This document shows, one piece after another, positions 24,091-38,200 of a DNA stretch of 64,000 bases (its first letter is position 1; every line of letters begins with the position of its first letter). The notes under the pieces were generated by a model that was not told where the DNA came from, ran no database searches, and worked only from the letters and a program-made list of their open reading frames with translations. A program made the position numbers and the translations under genes. Source of the stretch: Trochalopteron elliotii (Eukaryota > Chordata > Aves > Passeriformes > Leiothrichidae); the NCBI GenBank assembly GCA_024734555.1, contig JANPWX010000336.1, positions 1,143,749 through 1,207,748 of the forward strand. Direction: 5' to 3'.

Positions 24091-27000
24091 TAGTTTGGTG
24101 TCCCCCTCCTCCTTTGCTGGAAGAGCGGTGCTGTGCATGAGGGGTATAACTGCTGTGTTGAGCTCACATCACACCTTACTTTACAGGAGCTTGCAGATCT
24201 CCCTGCGAGTTAAACAGGCTGTTTTCCCTGATTCTACTTGGGTGGTTGCAGGGCCTTTCTTCAAAGCACCTGAAGGATGTCCTGTTTAATCATTTCAGTC
24301 CTCACTCACCACATTTCCAAAAACAACACCACCCCTGTTCAGTGTGCATAGCCACAGAAAAGTCAGCACGAATCTACAGGAACATACTTTACCCTCATTA
24401 GTTCTTGTTTCTCTTCCTTCTCTTCTTTTTCAGTATCAAGCCAGCGCTTGTAGAGAGCCAGAAAGAAGCTAGGTTGCTAAAACTGGTTTCTGTGGATATC
24501 AAGGACAGAACAGGTAAAGCATCTTTCAGCCTGACAGCAACTCCTGCAGGTGTGTGGCTCTGCAGTCTGACCTGATCCAGGGGGTGGGTGCAGCAGTCCC
24601 AGGTCAGGAAGTAGTCAGTCCCCCCTGAGCTGTTCGGCACCAGGCATGGGCTCAGAGGGAGCAGTGCAGGGTGAAGGGTCACAACTGCATTGAGCACTGT
24701 GGGTAAAAAGCTGTCATACAAACCAGTCTTTAGATCCTTGCAGAAACGGTGTGTCATGAGTCCCATGGGTAATGAAGTCAGAACATAAAATAGTCTGAGG
24801 AAACAAAAAACACCCAGCCCTCCACCTCCAGAAGAGGCACAGCTGAGCCAAAGGCTGACATTGTCATCTCAGAGGTGAGGGACAGCCTGGGGCCTAGGCC
24901 CAAGTCTGGATTGTGGGTGACTAGCTTACAATGCTTTGCTTTGGAGGAGGATATTCATTTCCCCCTCCATTCCCAAGGGCTATTCTGCCATAGGCACCTT
25001 GTTTAGCCTTCCATTCCTCATCTGCTTCTAGAGTCCATGGAAAAGACTGATGTGTCCATTTTGCAGCTCCAAGCACCAGAATTAGATTCCTGCTTGTAGT
25101 CACTCTCCAGAGGAACATTTCTTTCTCTGGTGAGAGGCAGGCTGTGTATACCAGCTGGCTAAATTAGTTCCTTACAGTGGGTGAATAACCCTGTCCATAC
25201 TTCTTGTTCTTCACTGAGAAAATAAAGCTGATGGTACTGCTTCTCCTCTGTCAACTGTATTGAGAATCAGCAACATCCCAGGGACAGGGACTTGGACACA
25301 GCTGGGATGGAGCCATGCCAGTGGGAAAAGGGATATTTTAAAAAGGGATATTTAAAAATGCCTCCTTTGTGCCTGTGAGCAAAGTGTCATCTGAGAAGTG
25401 TCCTGGGGCTTGATTGTGAAAAGAGACACCTGAAATTAACTGGCCACATAATCAGCTTTAAGCAGAGCTAGGTTAACTTTGATTAACTGTAATTAACAAT
25501 TTAGATCATAAAAATAAAACATTAGCATCTCTCTCTGCCCCTCTTAGCACTGCATGAATCAACGTGTGACCACAACCTTTTAAAGTTGCATGTTAACTTT
25601 TACTGCAAAGCTTTGCTCTCTCTCATTCCAGCAGCAGAGCTGACAGAATGTTCCACAGCCCTTTTTAGGAGACTAATTCTTTTAGTGGTATAAGACCTCT
25701 TCATTTTCCAAAACTTTATTTATTATTATTATGATTTTACTTGAGGAAAGAAATAACAATTTCTCTACATCCAGACATTACCCACACATAACTGTGCAAG
25801 CAAAGAAAACATAACTTCATTCTTGTGGTTTGAAAATGCCTCCTTTTTCCTGTTTATTTTTTTGTTTTTAAGAGGGAGCCGTTTCTATTTTTTAGATCTC
25901 CTTTGGAGATATAAATCAATGAACACACCATTTGGTCTCTATATTAAAGAGACAATCTTCTGCTCCCGGCTACGTATGTGGTCATTTTCTTCTGAGGTGT
26001 GTGTTTCTTTCTATTTATTAGTAACTTCAGGGGATTCCTCCAAATAAAATTCTGGGGGGTGGAATGATGGCTAAAGAAGACATTATTTTATCAGGTATCT
26101 TTTCTTCAATGCACAGGCCTGAGCTTATACCATTAACATGAACAGATTCCTCCTACTGACCTCAACTGAAAAGACTCCATCTAAAATCTACGAAAGTAAA
26201 AATTAAAAGATTCAAACTTTACAGCATTCTGAACAAGGACACAAACAGAAAAACTTGTTCGGATATTATCATCATCTTTGTTTTCAAAACTACTCTCCTC
26301 GTTGCTTTTGCTGGTTTATTACATCCACACACTAGTAAGGAGTGTTATTCTCAGAACAAGACTTCCTCATGCCAAACACTCACAGAGTGGATTAAGAAGT
26401 CCAATGGAAGCCCGAGGTCTCAGTTTAATCTTTGCATTATAAAGGTAAATGCTTTTCCTAGTGGTTTGCTGCTGATTTGTTGGGCTGTTTTTTTAATTCA
26501 ACAAAGGTATAATTTTACATTCAGCTCTGAAGTTTTGTTAAAAATAGCTGTTGAAAAAGATCCTTAAAATCAGACAATGTTTTCTGTGGAAATTTCATCC
26601 AAACTAACCATAGGTCCTTAATGTTGGCTTGATCTTTAAGTGATTTCTGCACTATACTGAGTTAGCTTAATTGGCTGGCAACGAAATCCCAACCCTCCAG
26701 TGAGGTTATCCAAGAAGGCTCATGCTAGACTTTTGCACATTTACACATATGACCCTTTAAATTAAAGCATTTGTCTGGCTGTAGGTGGTGGCTTCCTCTC
26801 TTGTAAGACAAAAGTGCTCTGTTGAAAACCCTCATTTAGTTGTCATTGCCCTAAAATCAGAGATACCGAAAGAGGAAAACTGACTTGTCTAAGAATTACT
26901 GTCTGTGACTGCTCTTAAGGTAGACAGAGCTATGAAAAAACAGAATACCGAGCTGTGGGGCTGACCTCATATTTCTCCATGGCAATGGTTTTTTCCACTG

Positions 27001-28591
27001 CCTCCTTTAAAAGGTGGTTTCTTACTTTAGATAAGGGAAGCTCCATCAGCTGCTTCATAGAGCAAAACTGACACCCACTGGCCACCCCCAGTACTTGAAA
27101 CATTTTGAGCTATCGAGCCGTCCTGGCTTCAGGGCAGAGCAGGACAAAAGAGAGGTGGAACGACCTCCCAGCTCATCCCAGCCCTTCTTCCTTACAGTGC
27201 AGTGGTTTTGTAAGGTGGCAGCTTCAAAACCCCACTGCCACAAAGCAGGGAGACACATGATGTTATGCTCGGGCTGCCTTTGGCTCCTTGGCGACTCAGT
27301 CGTAAAAACTCCTTTTCCATGACAAATGTCAGGGCTCCCATCCCTGAACTGCAGTTTAACTGACCATTTTTTTCCCCTGAAATACAAGCAGATGTTTCAT
27401 TTGATCAGTCTCAGACTTGCTGTGCCCACGGTCCACCACACTTCCCTGCATCAGCTTTTTGCAAGCGCCCATCCGTGTGCTGGTGGCCACTCAGGCAGAC
27501 TTGCTCAGCTGTGCTCTGGCACAGGTCTGTCTCGAATGCATCCCAAATTTCTCTGCAGAATCCTCTCTCCTCCTCACACCCCAGTCACTGCAGTGTTATT
27601 ATCAAGGCTCCCAAAAATTAGGGTTCCTACCAAGTGCTGTCATCTGTGTGTTGTGTGAGGAAGTGTCTCCTCTTGCCTCCCTGTCACGGCACAAGCCAGA
27701 ATTGCACTGGCATTTAGACATCTGTTTTTCAATCACATCCCATGTTCATATCTGATTTGCTATCCACTTAGGCACTTCCAATGGGATTGCCTTTAAGCAG
27801 CTCCTTCCTACCAAATATCTTTGATTTAGATTATATTTGTCTTCTCATGGAGAACTTTCATTTTCCCTGAGATTCAATCTAATTCTTATTTCCTCCTCAT
27901 GTCATATATATCATCATGTTCTACTCTCTGCTATTACTCTTTGCTCCCGTCTGGGCTTTGAAACTCTTCTCTGCTCTCTTACATGTTACTGATTTCATAT
28001 AGTACATAATATCCTACATGGAACATGTCACTGAGCTGAAGGGTACATTATTATATTTTATGTAACCAGCACAGCTTTTATGCCTGGGTGATCAGTTTGC
28101 ACTTTAGCTATTTTAAACATCCTGGTAGTACATTATCCAAAATTTAAAGCATGGTATCTCGACAGCACTGTCCTGTTTCTTATCACAGCTTGCAGACAGT
28201 GTAGGGTCATGTAGGGCATTAGACAGAGAAGAGGTTTTTTTAACACTGAGCAGCTTCATCCATGCACACTCTTCCTGCCTGGGCTAGGGTTGGATCAACC
28301 TCAAGGGAAAAAGGAAACTGGGGTAAACTGTACTCTCCCTTTGTGAACGCTTTCAGATCATCCCAAGCTGCTCTACTATTTTAATATTTTTTTAAATCCC
28401 TCAGAGAAATTAATACTCTGACTTGATTTTGCAGTTCTCCTTTTAGCTTTTAACTTCTCCAGGCAAGCAAAACAACCCCATCCATTGTCTTAGAGGAACT
28501 CGATAAAGTCACAAGTTTATTTGATGTCACATTATTGATGACACATTATTTGATGGTGTTTCATTGTGAGGTTTTTATCTTCTTTTCTTCG

Positions 28592-28983
28592 TGTTAGAGC
28601 CAGGATTAACACACAGGAGTCACAGTTTTGTGTTCAGACTTAGATGTTTATTAATTCTTACCTATAGCTCAGTCTCATGAGTCATGAGCTCTAACTAACA
28701 AGGTAGAAAATGGAGGTATCTCTAACTCTTTCCAAGGTCTTTTTAAGTGTTAATTATCCAATAATGAGATGACACCTATATTATTTATACTTTTGACCCA
28801 ATAATTGACCGACCAAGGTCCGCAATGTGGACCTTTTTCACTCAATTAGAAAAAAAGCACCCAAAACCAAGGAGAAGAAGGTGAAGAAGGAGGACTTAGA
28901 CAACATCCTAAATCCTCCATATTGCTTCACATATACTACTATATACTAAAACCTTGAAGGTTTTCACCCTGTGAGATCACACA
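28592..28983 (-). mobile_element. Solo LTR of an endogenous retrovirus, passerine-type (boundaries approximate)
   Basis: Read on the minus strand, the segment begins near TGTGTGATCTCACAGGGTG and ends CCTGGCTCTAACA, giving TG...CA ends. It has a TATA-like TATAAATA (28789-28782) and an AATAAA polyadenylation signal (28652-28647) about 130 bp downstream, in the expected U3-R-U5 order. I recognise the 'tgatctcacagggtgaaaac' block as typical of LTRs common in passerine genomes, but give no family name. No gag/pol/env sequence flanks it. I could not find matching target-site duplications, and the start may extend to about 29005. The LTR is in the same orientation as IKZF2, about 9 kb upstream of the island. 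Confidence 0.7.
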
Positions 28984-29005
28984 ATACTATTCAAACTACA
29001 CACCC

Positions 29006-32000
29006 ACAAGCCCAGTGCTATCACTCAATTCCAGAAGCCTGTTCCATGCCCTCAGGTCCAATGTAGTGCTTGCTTGAGAGTCAATGCCTTTTAGCACAGA
29101 AAGCTCCCCATGCTCTGTCCAGAGGGAGTAACATTTAACATCCAACTGCAGCAGCAGATGAGGAACTTGGGAAGTCAGGCTGGGATCTTCCCTTCTTCCT
29201 GCAGCAGTAACACATTAAAATAATGACCAGCTGCCCTATAAATGGCTGACAGCAATGCATCATTTATTGATTTGCCCTGCTTAAAGCTTAGCTGTGACTT
29301 CAGGCATGAAAAAATGCATAACATCAGAACGATTTGTCTGTAAATTGCTCTTTATGTTAAACAGGGAAGAGGAAAAAAAGAAGTTCAATAAAGAGTCCTG
29401 GGATTTTCAGGCTATGCCTTAAGGTAATCATGGGGTTGTGAAAATGCAGGTAAGTCCCCACCCCTATTCATGTCCACACAAATGATGCACTTTCTCTGCT
29501 GATTTGTGTTTGAAAATTCTTTTCTTATTCAGACTAGATTTGTCTCTATATGGTGGGACTCCTAAGGGAGAGAATTGTTTATATAGATGAACCTTGTGCT
29601 GTTTAGCTTTCAAATTTCACTTCTCAAAGCAATTTCTGAGAAAGGACCCACCCCATCACCCTCCTGAGTATTTGCTTATTCAAAGTCCACAAAGAGGGAT
29701 AATTTGCTCCATTTGGGAACTGCACACAGGAGCCCCCAGCAAACTGACATCAATACATCTGAAGGTTTGGATGCTGAGAAGTCCCTCAGAGAGGGACAAT
29801 CCTGGATGTCCATCCCAGGAGACCATCCCAAGTCATCTACCCATGTATTTCACTGGGATCACACCTGCCTGGAAACAGAGCCTAGCCAGTCAGTGCTGCT
29901 GGGTAAAGACTAATCCCATATCCCATATCCCATATCCCATATCCCATATCCCATATCCCATATCCCATGGGGTTTTGTGTGTTGACATGCACTCACCTGC
30001 TGGCTGAGTGTTCAGCATTGCTGACTTCCCATACCTTTGCTGGGATAACTCAAAATCTACACAGAGATCCAGACATCCAGTACAATCCAGATACTTTCTA
30101 TGAGTGATAGGAATTCAGAGGGAAAATCTCAGAGCCAGTTTTAACAGTGTTTTTAATGCAACCTTGTTTATAGACTCACCAACAGAATTTCTATCATTTT
30201 ACCAGGCTTTTTCTCTGTTGTGAGACAAAAGCTTGTCTTTTACTTTGATAACTAAGTACTGCAGATGGGGATGGGGTTTTTTATCCTGTTCTTCCAGTGT
30301 TCCTTTCAGTGGAATAAAATACATAGATTTTTTTTTTCCTTTCAATTTTCATGTTTAGATCTCAATTCAACAGAGTACTTAAACCAATACCTCCATTTGA
30401 ATCCAAAGCCCTTTTTTTCCATCCAGAGGTTGAATGAAGCTCCATAAGTGCCTCTTCCAGTTTAAATTAACCTTCCCAGGCATATTGATAGCTGCAGTAC
30501 TTATATTTCCTGCAAGAGTCTCCCATGACCATCACAGAACAGAAGGGCTGAAAGTTCTTATAATCCACATATGCAAGGACAGAGCAGAAAGAGCAATATC
30601 AAGTGCAGAAAAGAGCTGCTTTCCAGTGGACTAGGAATTTTTTGTAGCATCACAGCTATCAGGGAGAGACTTCAAGGGAAACTGCGCTCATCCTAACTTT
30701 TTTTGCCCTTCATGAATATTTAAAAACCATCTCCAGTTCCCCATCTTGCAGTGACTCTTGTGTTTTGGGTGGTTTAATATTGTCTTTAAAGGTTATTAGA
30801 GAAAGAAACACGGTGATCAGAGGGTTCTGTGGAAGTGCAGCTTGAGTTCTACCTGTTCATAAATAACGGGAGCACAGCGCCGAGGCACCACGAGCACGTG
30901 GCCGGGCTATTTATTGCTTTTCTCTGGGGCACCATTTCTCTTACAGCCACTCCAGTTTACTTTTGGAAACGTGGCTGAGGGTAACACTTGCACAGGCACA
31001 TTTTGAAAGCTGGCTCTGATAATTTATGTACTTTGTGCTAGGCAGCTTCCAGATCCTGGGTTATTTTTAAAGCTTCTCTTTCCCACAGTGATGTTCCTCA
31101 TTTTCACTGAAGCAAAGCAAGGGGGACAAAAAGCCCACCTGCAACAGACATAAAGGAAAACTTGTGTAGATGGAGAATAAAATTTCGATCATATCACTCT
31201 CTACATCACATTAGTTCTTTAGGGCCACAACTTACTACCCTAAGATTAAAAAAAAAGGGGAAAGTTAGGATTTAGTACAAACTACTATAAATTTTGTCCA
31301 GAGAAGTACAAACTACTCTGGACAATCATTAGTCCACAGTAGGGGAAACAGGAGAAAACCAACCAGCTCTGCAAGTTTATTGTAGTGAAGGCATGTCCTT
31401 TACAATGTACCTTGACAAATAGAAAAAAAGTGCAGTTTGGTAGAATCTTTTCCATCAAAACTCTGAACTGTTGGGTTTTTTCCTCCATTTATATTTCTGC
31501 CAGTCAAACTTGAAAAATGTCCGCCTGAACTAAAGTTTGCTACTTTTGGAAATGTATTTTATGATTTTGGGTCCTCAGTGTTCTTGAGAAAATAAAAAAA
31601 AACACAGGTTGGTGAATGGCAATTAATGAACTGGCAATTTCTTTCTTAAATTCAAATTTTATATTAAAAAATTGCTAAAAAATTTCAGCCAGTTATCATC
31701 TTTATTCTTGCTGTTAATCCATAGCTGCAGGCATGGCAACAGAGGGAAGAGAGGACAGAAACAAGAAGTACCCAGCTAAAGCTCTGTGAAAGGAGAACAC
31801 GTGGAGATAATTAAGGAATAATATTATTTGCTTACTCTGATCAAGTTTCCAACAATCAGTGATTTTTTAACCACAGTATTTACAAAATGGAATCAAGGCT
31901 ACACACAAACACCAGGGTGTTCCAGATCATTTTTTCTCTGTGTGTTTTACCCCCCCACACTAACTCAAGTTCACGTGGCTGAGCATGAGCAGTTCCCAAC

Positions 32001-33930
32001 AAGTGGCTCTTGTACACAGGGAATTAGCTTATTTCTGGCCATTTTTTTGTTTGCCTACCTCTGCCTATTTGTTTTAGGGTGCTGTAAGCCAATTTTGGCT
32101 TGGCAAAGGCCACCTTATCATGTTCTGATAACAGGCCAGGTTATCTTTTTTTGTAATATCAGCTAATTCTCAGCAAGGGGATACACCTTAACATTTAGGC
32201 ACATACACCTTGGGGTGGCTGGCTTCCCAAAATTAACCATGGGTATTTTTAGGTGTGCTTTTTTGAAGGACCGAGAGCAGATGATGAAATGCAGAAGGTG
32301 CCTGTGTTTGCAGGGCATCTCTTGGAAACCTCCCAAGGCAAAAAACACTCCACATTTTGCCACTACCTCAGTTCCCAGTGCTCTCTAGATCCCCATGTGT
32401 ATGGTGTCCATCCTTCCCAAGCTGTTCACCATCCTCAAAACCCCCAAGCTCCTCTCTCAAACCCTGGGGAGGCGTGGGATGCCTGCCCTCGTCCCCAGCC
32501 TGCAAACTTTCCCCAGTAAAGGTTACAGAGCCGGCGAGCAAGCGAGGGGTAATTTACACAACAACCCCCAAAACTTTCCACCACACTTGAACTTTCTGTT
32601 CTCTGTGGTAAAAGGCAGACAAGAGTTTGATGTTTATTATCAGTTTTTCCTATTGTCATGGCAGAGTGACTGCAACTGCCATGGCAGAGCACTGCACAGC
32701 TGCTCTTTGAAAGCACCGGGGGTGGCAGTTGGGCAGCATTTGTGCTGCTTCTGGAGTCTCAGTAATTAACAGCCCCTTGCTTCACTTACACTGTGAAACA
32801 AGACTTTAAAAGTCACCTTAGAACACGCCAGAAAGGGTTTAAATTGTGGGGGAAAAGAAAAAAAAATAGAGACATCATAAAGGTCAGGCAGCATTTCAGC
32901 ACCTCACTTTGGGCATGGTAAAGTTTAAACCCGGGGGGAAATCCCAGTGATGGGAATGAAGCAAGAGATGCCCAGGCTACACATTGGCCCAGTGATGAGG
33001 GTGGAGAAGCACTATTCACTGAGGTCTGGACTAGAGACACCTGAGCTACTTGGGTTCCCTTTTGTTCTTCATTTGTCCACCCTGAAGCCTGTTTTTCTCT
33101 CTTTTTTTAATTCACGCAGCGTTCTGTTTCATTAAATGTTTATGATCCTATTACAGGATACAGTTTTAGATTACTATAATAAAAAGGAGTTGATAAAACT
33201 TCATTATCCGTGGTGGCAGAGAAAGAATAAAATCTTACACCTTCAAGTTTGTCAATAACATTGGTTGTAATAACCTTTTTAAAAGCCAAAGTGTGCACAA
33301 ACTACAAAAAAACTCCTGAAAAGCCAAATTCACTGTTACTGAATCAGACCATCACCACTGGAAAGTGGCATATCAAGCATAACTTTACTACAGCCACCAT
33401 TTCTTTGTCACTGTTATTTTGAGGCAACACCTTTTTGTTCCCTGTGTTATTAGGGTGGGAATTTTATGGGGAGTAAAGTACAGAAACATCATCTCAGCGA
33501 GGATAAATTTATACCTGAGCTGAGGTGTGGAGCTCAGAGATTCCTGTGGTCTTTTCCTTTAAAAAATAAATTGCTGGTATTTTAATCATGTATCAGAAGG
33601 AAGAGAATGTGTGTTTCAAAGGCACAGAACGAGGGCTTTAAAATTAAACTCCGCTCATTTTCGCCTTCTGAGGGAATGTGGAAGTATCAAGGATTTTAAG
33701 ATCTGCAGGGATGTTTTAGTTCCTTTATGTTCCACAGGTTAAAAAAATAAATAAATCTCTTTTCCTCCCTCTTGCCAGGTGTGCAATAAGGTCCATTCTG
33801 ATAAAGCTCAGTCCTCAGATTATAGTTTTATATAAAGAATAATAAAATACACCAAATGCAAAAAATGCTGCGTTAACAGCTCCTGGAAAAGACTCCCTTC
33901 TACTCCTCCCATGGAATTTTAAGAGTCTCC
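29006..33930. other. Noncoding DNA, no gene seen
   Basis: It contains the 7-bp tandem repeat at 29913-29968 and AT-rich unique sequence. No exon or RNA gene recognised. Confidence 0.6.
29913..29968. repeat. Perfect 7-bp tandem repeat (ATCCCAT) x 8
   Basis: Eight uninterrupted copies of ATCCCAT. An overlapping plus-strand frame reads as IPYPISH repeats because three 7-mers make seven codons. This is a microsatellite, not a protein feature. Confidence 0.99.
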
Positions 33931-35220
33931 TTTTGTTTAGAAGCTGAGTTTGGCTGGGCCATGCAGCACTGATGTTGAATCACCTACTGCTGAACCAAGC
34001 TCCCCATGGGATGTACTGCATCTCCCCATTGTCTGGGCAAGGGAAGGGCTCTGAGATGCAGAGCTTGGAATCCCTATGGGATTCAGGCTCCAGCACCCCA
34101 AGGAAGAGTGCTGCACCATCAAAGGGGCACAACCAAGGGCAGGCAGGGGGAGGAGGGAATTGCAGGAGAAATCCTGCAGGAGAACTGGCTGTGTCACATC
34201 CTGCAGAAGGTCTGCCCAACACCACTCTGGAAGAGCATACTGGGCATGAGAAAAGATCTCAGAGGGTCCTTTGAAAGCAGAGGGCTGGGTGAGCTGCCAG
34301 TTACCCCAGAGCTCAGGGCCAGCCAGCCTGGCTGCAGAGGCTGCACAGAAACAGGAGGAAGTGTTGGCTGCACCTCCTGCCCTGCTCCAGCTGCACCAAC
34401 TCCCTGTCACCCTCTCCAAGCCTCTGTGCATTTCTTGCACTTCCTTCGTTTCTCACTCTCACCCCCTAAAAAATCTTTCTCTGCAAGGAAGAGCTGCCTC
34501 TCTTTGAGCCAAGTCCACTTGGCAGCTGTGGCTCCAGATGTGCTGGTGGGGAGCAGACCCCACCTGCAGGTGCCTCCCCCTCTCCCCACCTGCTCCCAGT
34601 CATGAAAACCGAGGGTGCTGCTTGTTCTGACAGTGGTTACCCCTCTGTCAAACACGGCCAAAACACTGCCAGGGTGCCCAGCTGGGTGGGAGCTGGGGGA
34701 GAGAAGGGAAAAGGAGATGCCACATGGCTGGGGTGTCCCCTGTCCCCTTCCTGTGGGCAGAGCAAGGAGGCCAAGGCACAGCAGAGAGAGGCAGGTGTGC
34801 AGAAGAGGAGATGCACAGGGCAGGAGGAGGAGCTGGGTGGGAAGAGATGCAGGGAAGGAATTGGGTTTGTATCCAAGACAGGCAGAAGGAGCCCACAGCC
34901 ACTGCCTTGCTCATGGCACCATGGTCTGTGTGCAGGCATTGGGAGAGCCTCAGCCTTGTCTCCTCTGCAGCGTGCCAGGGGAATGCCAGAGGGATCTCTG
35001 CCTGAGAGAGCTGTCCCAGACTGAATGCTGGTTTGCTTGTGTTTGGAGTAGGGCTGTCAGCACCAGGGCTGGGAGGGCTGGTTCTCCCTGAACCCACCTG
35101 GAAATCCAGCTTTAGCTTATGCCACTGGTCCTGGCTGCCCTTCCAGTTTGGGCTCCTGGCACACATCACACTTGGCCTTCCAGCTGGAAGCAGAAGGCAT
35201 GGAAAAAGCTCTCATTCCTA
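33930..35220. other. GC-rich segment with overlapping chance frames on both strands
   Basis: GC content is higher than its flanks but CpG is sparse, so this is not a CpG island. Frames of 140-199 codons overlap on both strands (for example + 34006-34605, - 33937-34440, - 34648-35169). Their overlap in several frames, lack of known domains and Ser/Pro/Cys/Arg-rich composition suggest stop-poor DNA rather than an exon. Confidence 0.5.
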
Positions 35221-38200
35221 ACCCTCTTCATATAAGTAAAAAGCTTGATATTTGGGAAAACCAGGAACTTCCCAGCTGTCCCATGTTTTTTTTTTTTTTT
35301 AGAAGTTAAAAGGGAAGCTTGGAACATTCCTGATCTTGAACTTCTTGTATTTAAAAAGCCCTGTTGCACACATGGGATCATGGACATAAAACCAGAGCAG
35401 GGCCAGGCTTTGGCTCTCCAACCAGTACACCTGCAACTGTCCCACTGGTGCTAGAAATACAGCAAGGCTGCATTTCACAAAGACTTTTGTTCCTACCCGT
35501 GAAGAAGATCAGGAGGTGGAAAGAGGAGGCTGGGGGGAAAAGAGAGATGTTTAAAGAGCCTTTGGGAAAGATCTGTTTTCTGAAAGGGGAAACAACCAAC
35601 TTGGGCTTGCTTCTTGATGGCTTTGTGCAACCATCTCCTGCCCTGTAAGAAACTAACCTTGGGCACACTTGGTACATCAAAATAAGATTTCAGTTCAATG
35701 TCTTGGATGGAAAGTGCTCAACATGAAAGAGGCAGTTTCATAAAGATGTCATAAGGATTTGGGGTTTCTGCCCACATGCAAGAGAGTGGAAAGCTGCTTT
35801 TAAGAGGTTGGAGAAGCCCCATTTGATACATCAGTTTGTGGGATGCACTGTGCCTCCCAGGGTTGGAACAAGGTTTTAACTTAGCAAGACTGGAGCCCTG
35901 GGGGTGGTTCAGTGAGCATCTGCCAAGGCTCCTCAAAGGTAGAAGTGAAGCTGGCACCGATTAGTCAGAAACCACCACAAAGCTGAGCAGCCTGAGGATG
36001 CTGGAGCCCTGGGTGTGCTATTTAACACCTGCCAGCTCTCAGCACAACTGTATCCTATGAGGCTGTTTCCACTTGCACTTGTGGTTAGCAAAACCAAACC
36101 CCAAACCTGCAGCAATTAACACTTTTACTCCAAGGCTGCTGCTGCAGAGGAGTGTCCCTGCACGTCGAACCTCTCTGAGGGAAAAAGAGTGCTGGAACAG
36201 GTTGAATGCTTCAGTTGTTTGGGGTTTTTTTTGACACTCTGCTTTCAGAAAAGCCAGATGTGGCTCAGTGATGGGGAGAAAGGGATCAGGGAGATGAAAA
36301 GATGGCACAAGAAAAGGAGACTGCTGAGAATGCATGGCCTGTGCTGAGTAAAAAATCTTTCTGGATACTCAAATTCCTTTGAAAATCCAAAGCCGGGGGG
36401 ATAAAGCAGTGAAGTGTCTTCCTTTTAGCTTCTTTTAAAATACCCTCCAGCCTGTGATCATTTAAAGAGGGGCTAAGGAGGGGGATTAATCCACATTCCC
36501 CTAAAGCAGCTTCCTGCCCGAAGCCCTGTCTGCTCCCTCCTGTTTTGGCTCCCCTAGCCCAGTTCACACAGGAGGAAAGAACTGCAGTCTGAGCTCTGTC
36601 CTTCAGCCCGCCCTTGCTGCAGCAGGGCTGCCTGGAAATACACTCCCAGTTACAAGGATGCTATTTCACTGTGCTTCTCTGTGAATTTTGCTGCCCTGAG
36701 GATGGCATGGGGCTGCTGCCAGGAGAAAGCTGCTTGGGAAGGGGGAAAAAAAAACCTACAGACCTTGTCTTGCAGCTCTGGCTCCTGCCAGGCCAGGGGG
36801 CAGGGAGGGAGAGGAAACAGGCAACAACTTTTTGGAGGGAGGGGGTCTCCTCTGCACCCTGAGCCAGGGAATAGAGGACATGTCAAAGAGCTGCTCTTGC
36901 ATATCCAGGCCCCTTCAGGCCCCTCTCCCTGTCCCTCCCCCACAGCAATATGGGCTATATAAGGTCCTTAAAAGGCTTTGGAAACAGGAATATTTTTAAA
37001 CCAGGAGTCCCATGGGTAGTCCTCTTTAACAAGAGAAACTAGAGGAATCGTGCATTTGGGAGAAGCAGCAAATATTTATGTATGAGCTGCAATTATTAAA
37101 TTCTCTTTCATGGTTGACCTCCTTTATTCCTTTTTTCTCCTTTTAAAGGGTTAAATGGCTTAGAAGCAAACCGGCTTTGGCTCAGTGTTTGAGGCTGCTC
37201 TAGACCAGGCATCCCCAGTAATCCTGCTGTGCAAGCACAGCCCATCACAGCCCTGTTCCCCCCAGCCATCTCAAATTTCCTGAGCAGGGAGCCCTGGCTT
37301 TGCTGTGCAGTTAACCTGCACAAGGAAATGGGGCCAGAGAGCTCACACAACCCGTCTGTGTCAGCCTGGGAGCAGCCAGGCCATTCAGGAATTCAGCCTT
37401 CCCTGGACGTTAGCAGGGAGCAGAGGCAGGAAGGGAGAGAATGATTAACAACACGGGGCTGGGGGAGAGAAGGAAAACACCTGTACACAGCACTCATGGC
37501 AGGGGAGCCTGTCTGTCTGTCTGTCCCTCCAAAAACAGGAGGGCTTGGGTGAGATCCCTGCATGCTGGGAGAGAGGTGGGACATGTTAGCTGAGCAAAAA
37601 CCCAGACCCAAGCTGCATACATCCAGGGCTTTTGAGGACTGCTGTGCTGCAAGTGATGCAAGGGTCTAACTTCAGTCCCTGGTGCAATTCTCTGCTGCCT
37701 GAATTAAACCCCTCCATGGCTGCTGTGGGACACACTGGTGCCACAGGTTGCATGGCTGGTATCTACACTATATCAGTATATATTTACATATATATGTGTA
37801 TATATATATATATGTGTGTAAATTGTAATATGATTATGTAAATTGTAATATGATTATGTAAATTGTAATATGATTATGTAATATGTAATATATATATGTA
37901 CTGTATATTTACATATATATATCTCAGTAATATAAATTTGCACACACACACACACACACATATATATATTTATATGTATATATCAGTGGTGTATATTCAC
38001 ATAAGGCCTTCCAGCTGGAATGAGCCACTGGGAGAAAAAGACCAAAACACTGTATAAAAGCAGTGATGAACAAATTCAGATCCTTTTTAGGCCTGTTTGG
38101 ACTTCTGAGAGCAATTGGTGGTCCCCAGGCTATTTTGATGGTGGCATCTGACTTTCAAATATTGCCCCTCACTGACCAAAAAGGCTGGGGCTTGCATACA

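Larger units (their letters stand above)
19817..28591. other. Noncoding DNA immediately upstream of IKZF2
   Basis: Apart from the CR1 fragment at 23982-24090, the old repeat at 22755-22815 and the 21383 microsatellite, I see only unique AT-rich sequence. Open frames are short (120 codons or less) and lie on both strands. None shows a recognisable domain or exon structure. Confidence 0.6.

Noticed and set aside
29594..30007. 137-codon frame with IPYPISH repeats
   Set aside because: The repeat arises from the ATCCCAT microsatellite. The rest matches nothing.
34006..34605. 199-codon plus-strand frame
   Set aside because: Overlaps long frames on the other strand, has no domain, splice context or recognisable homology, and sits in a GC-rich segment.
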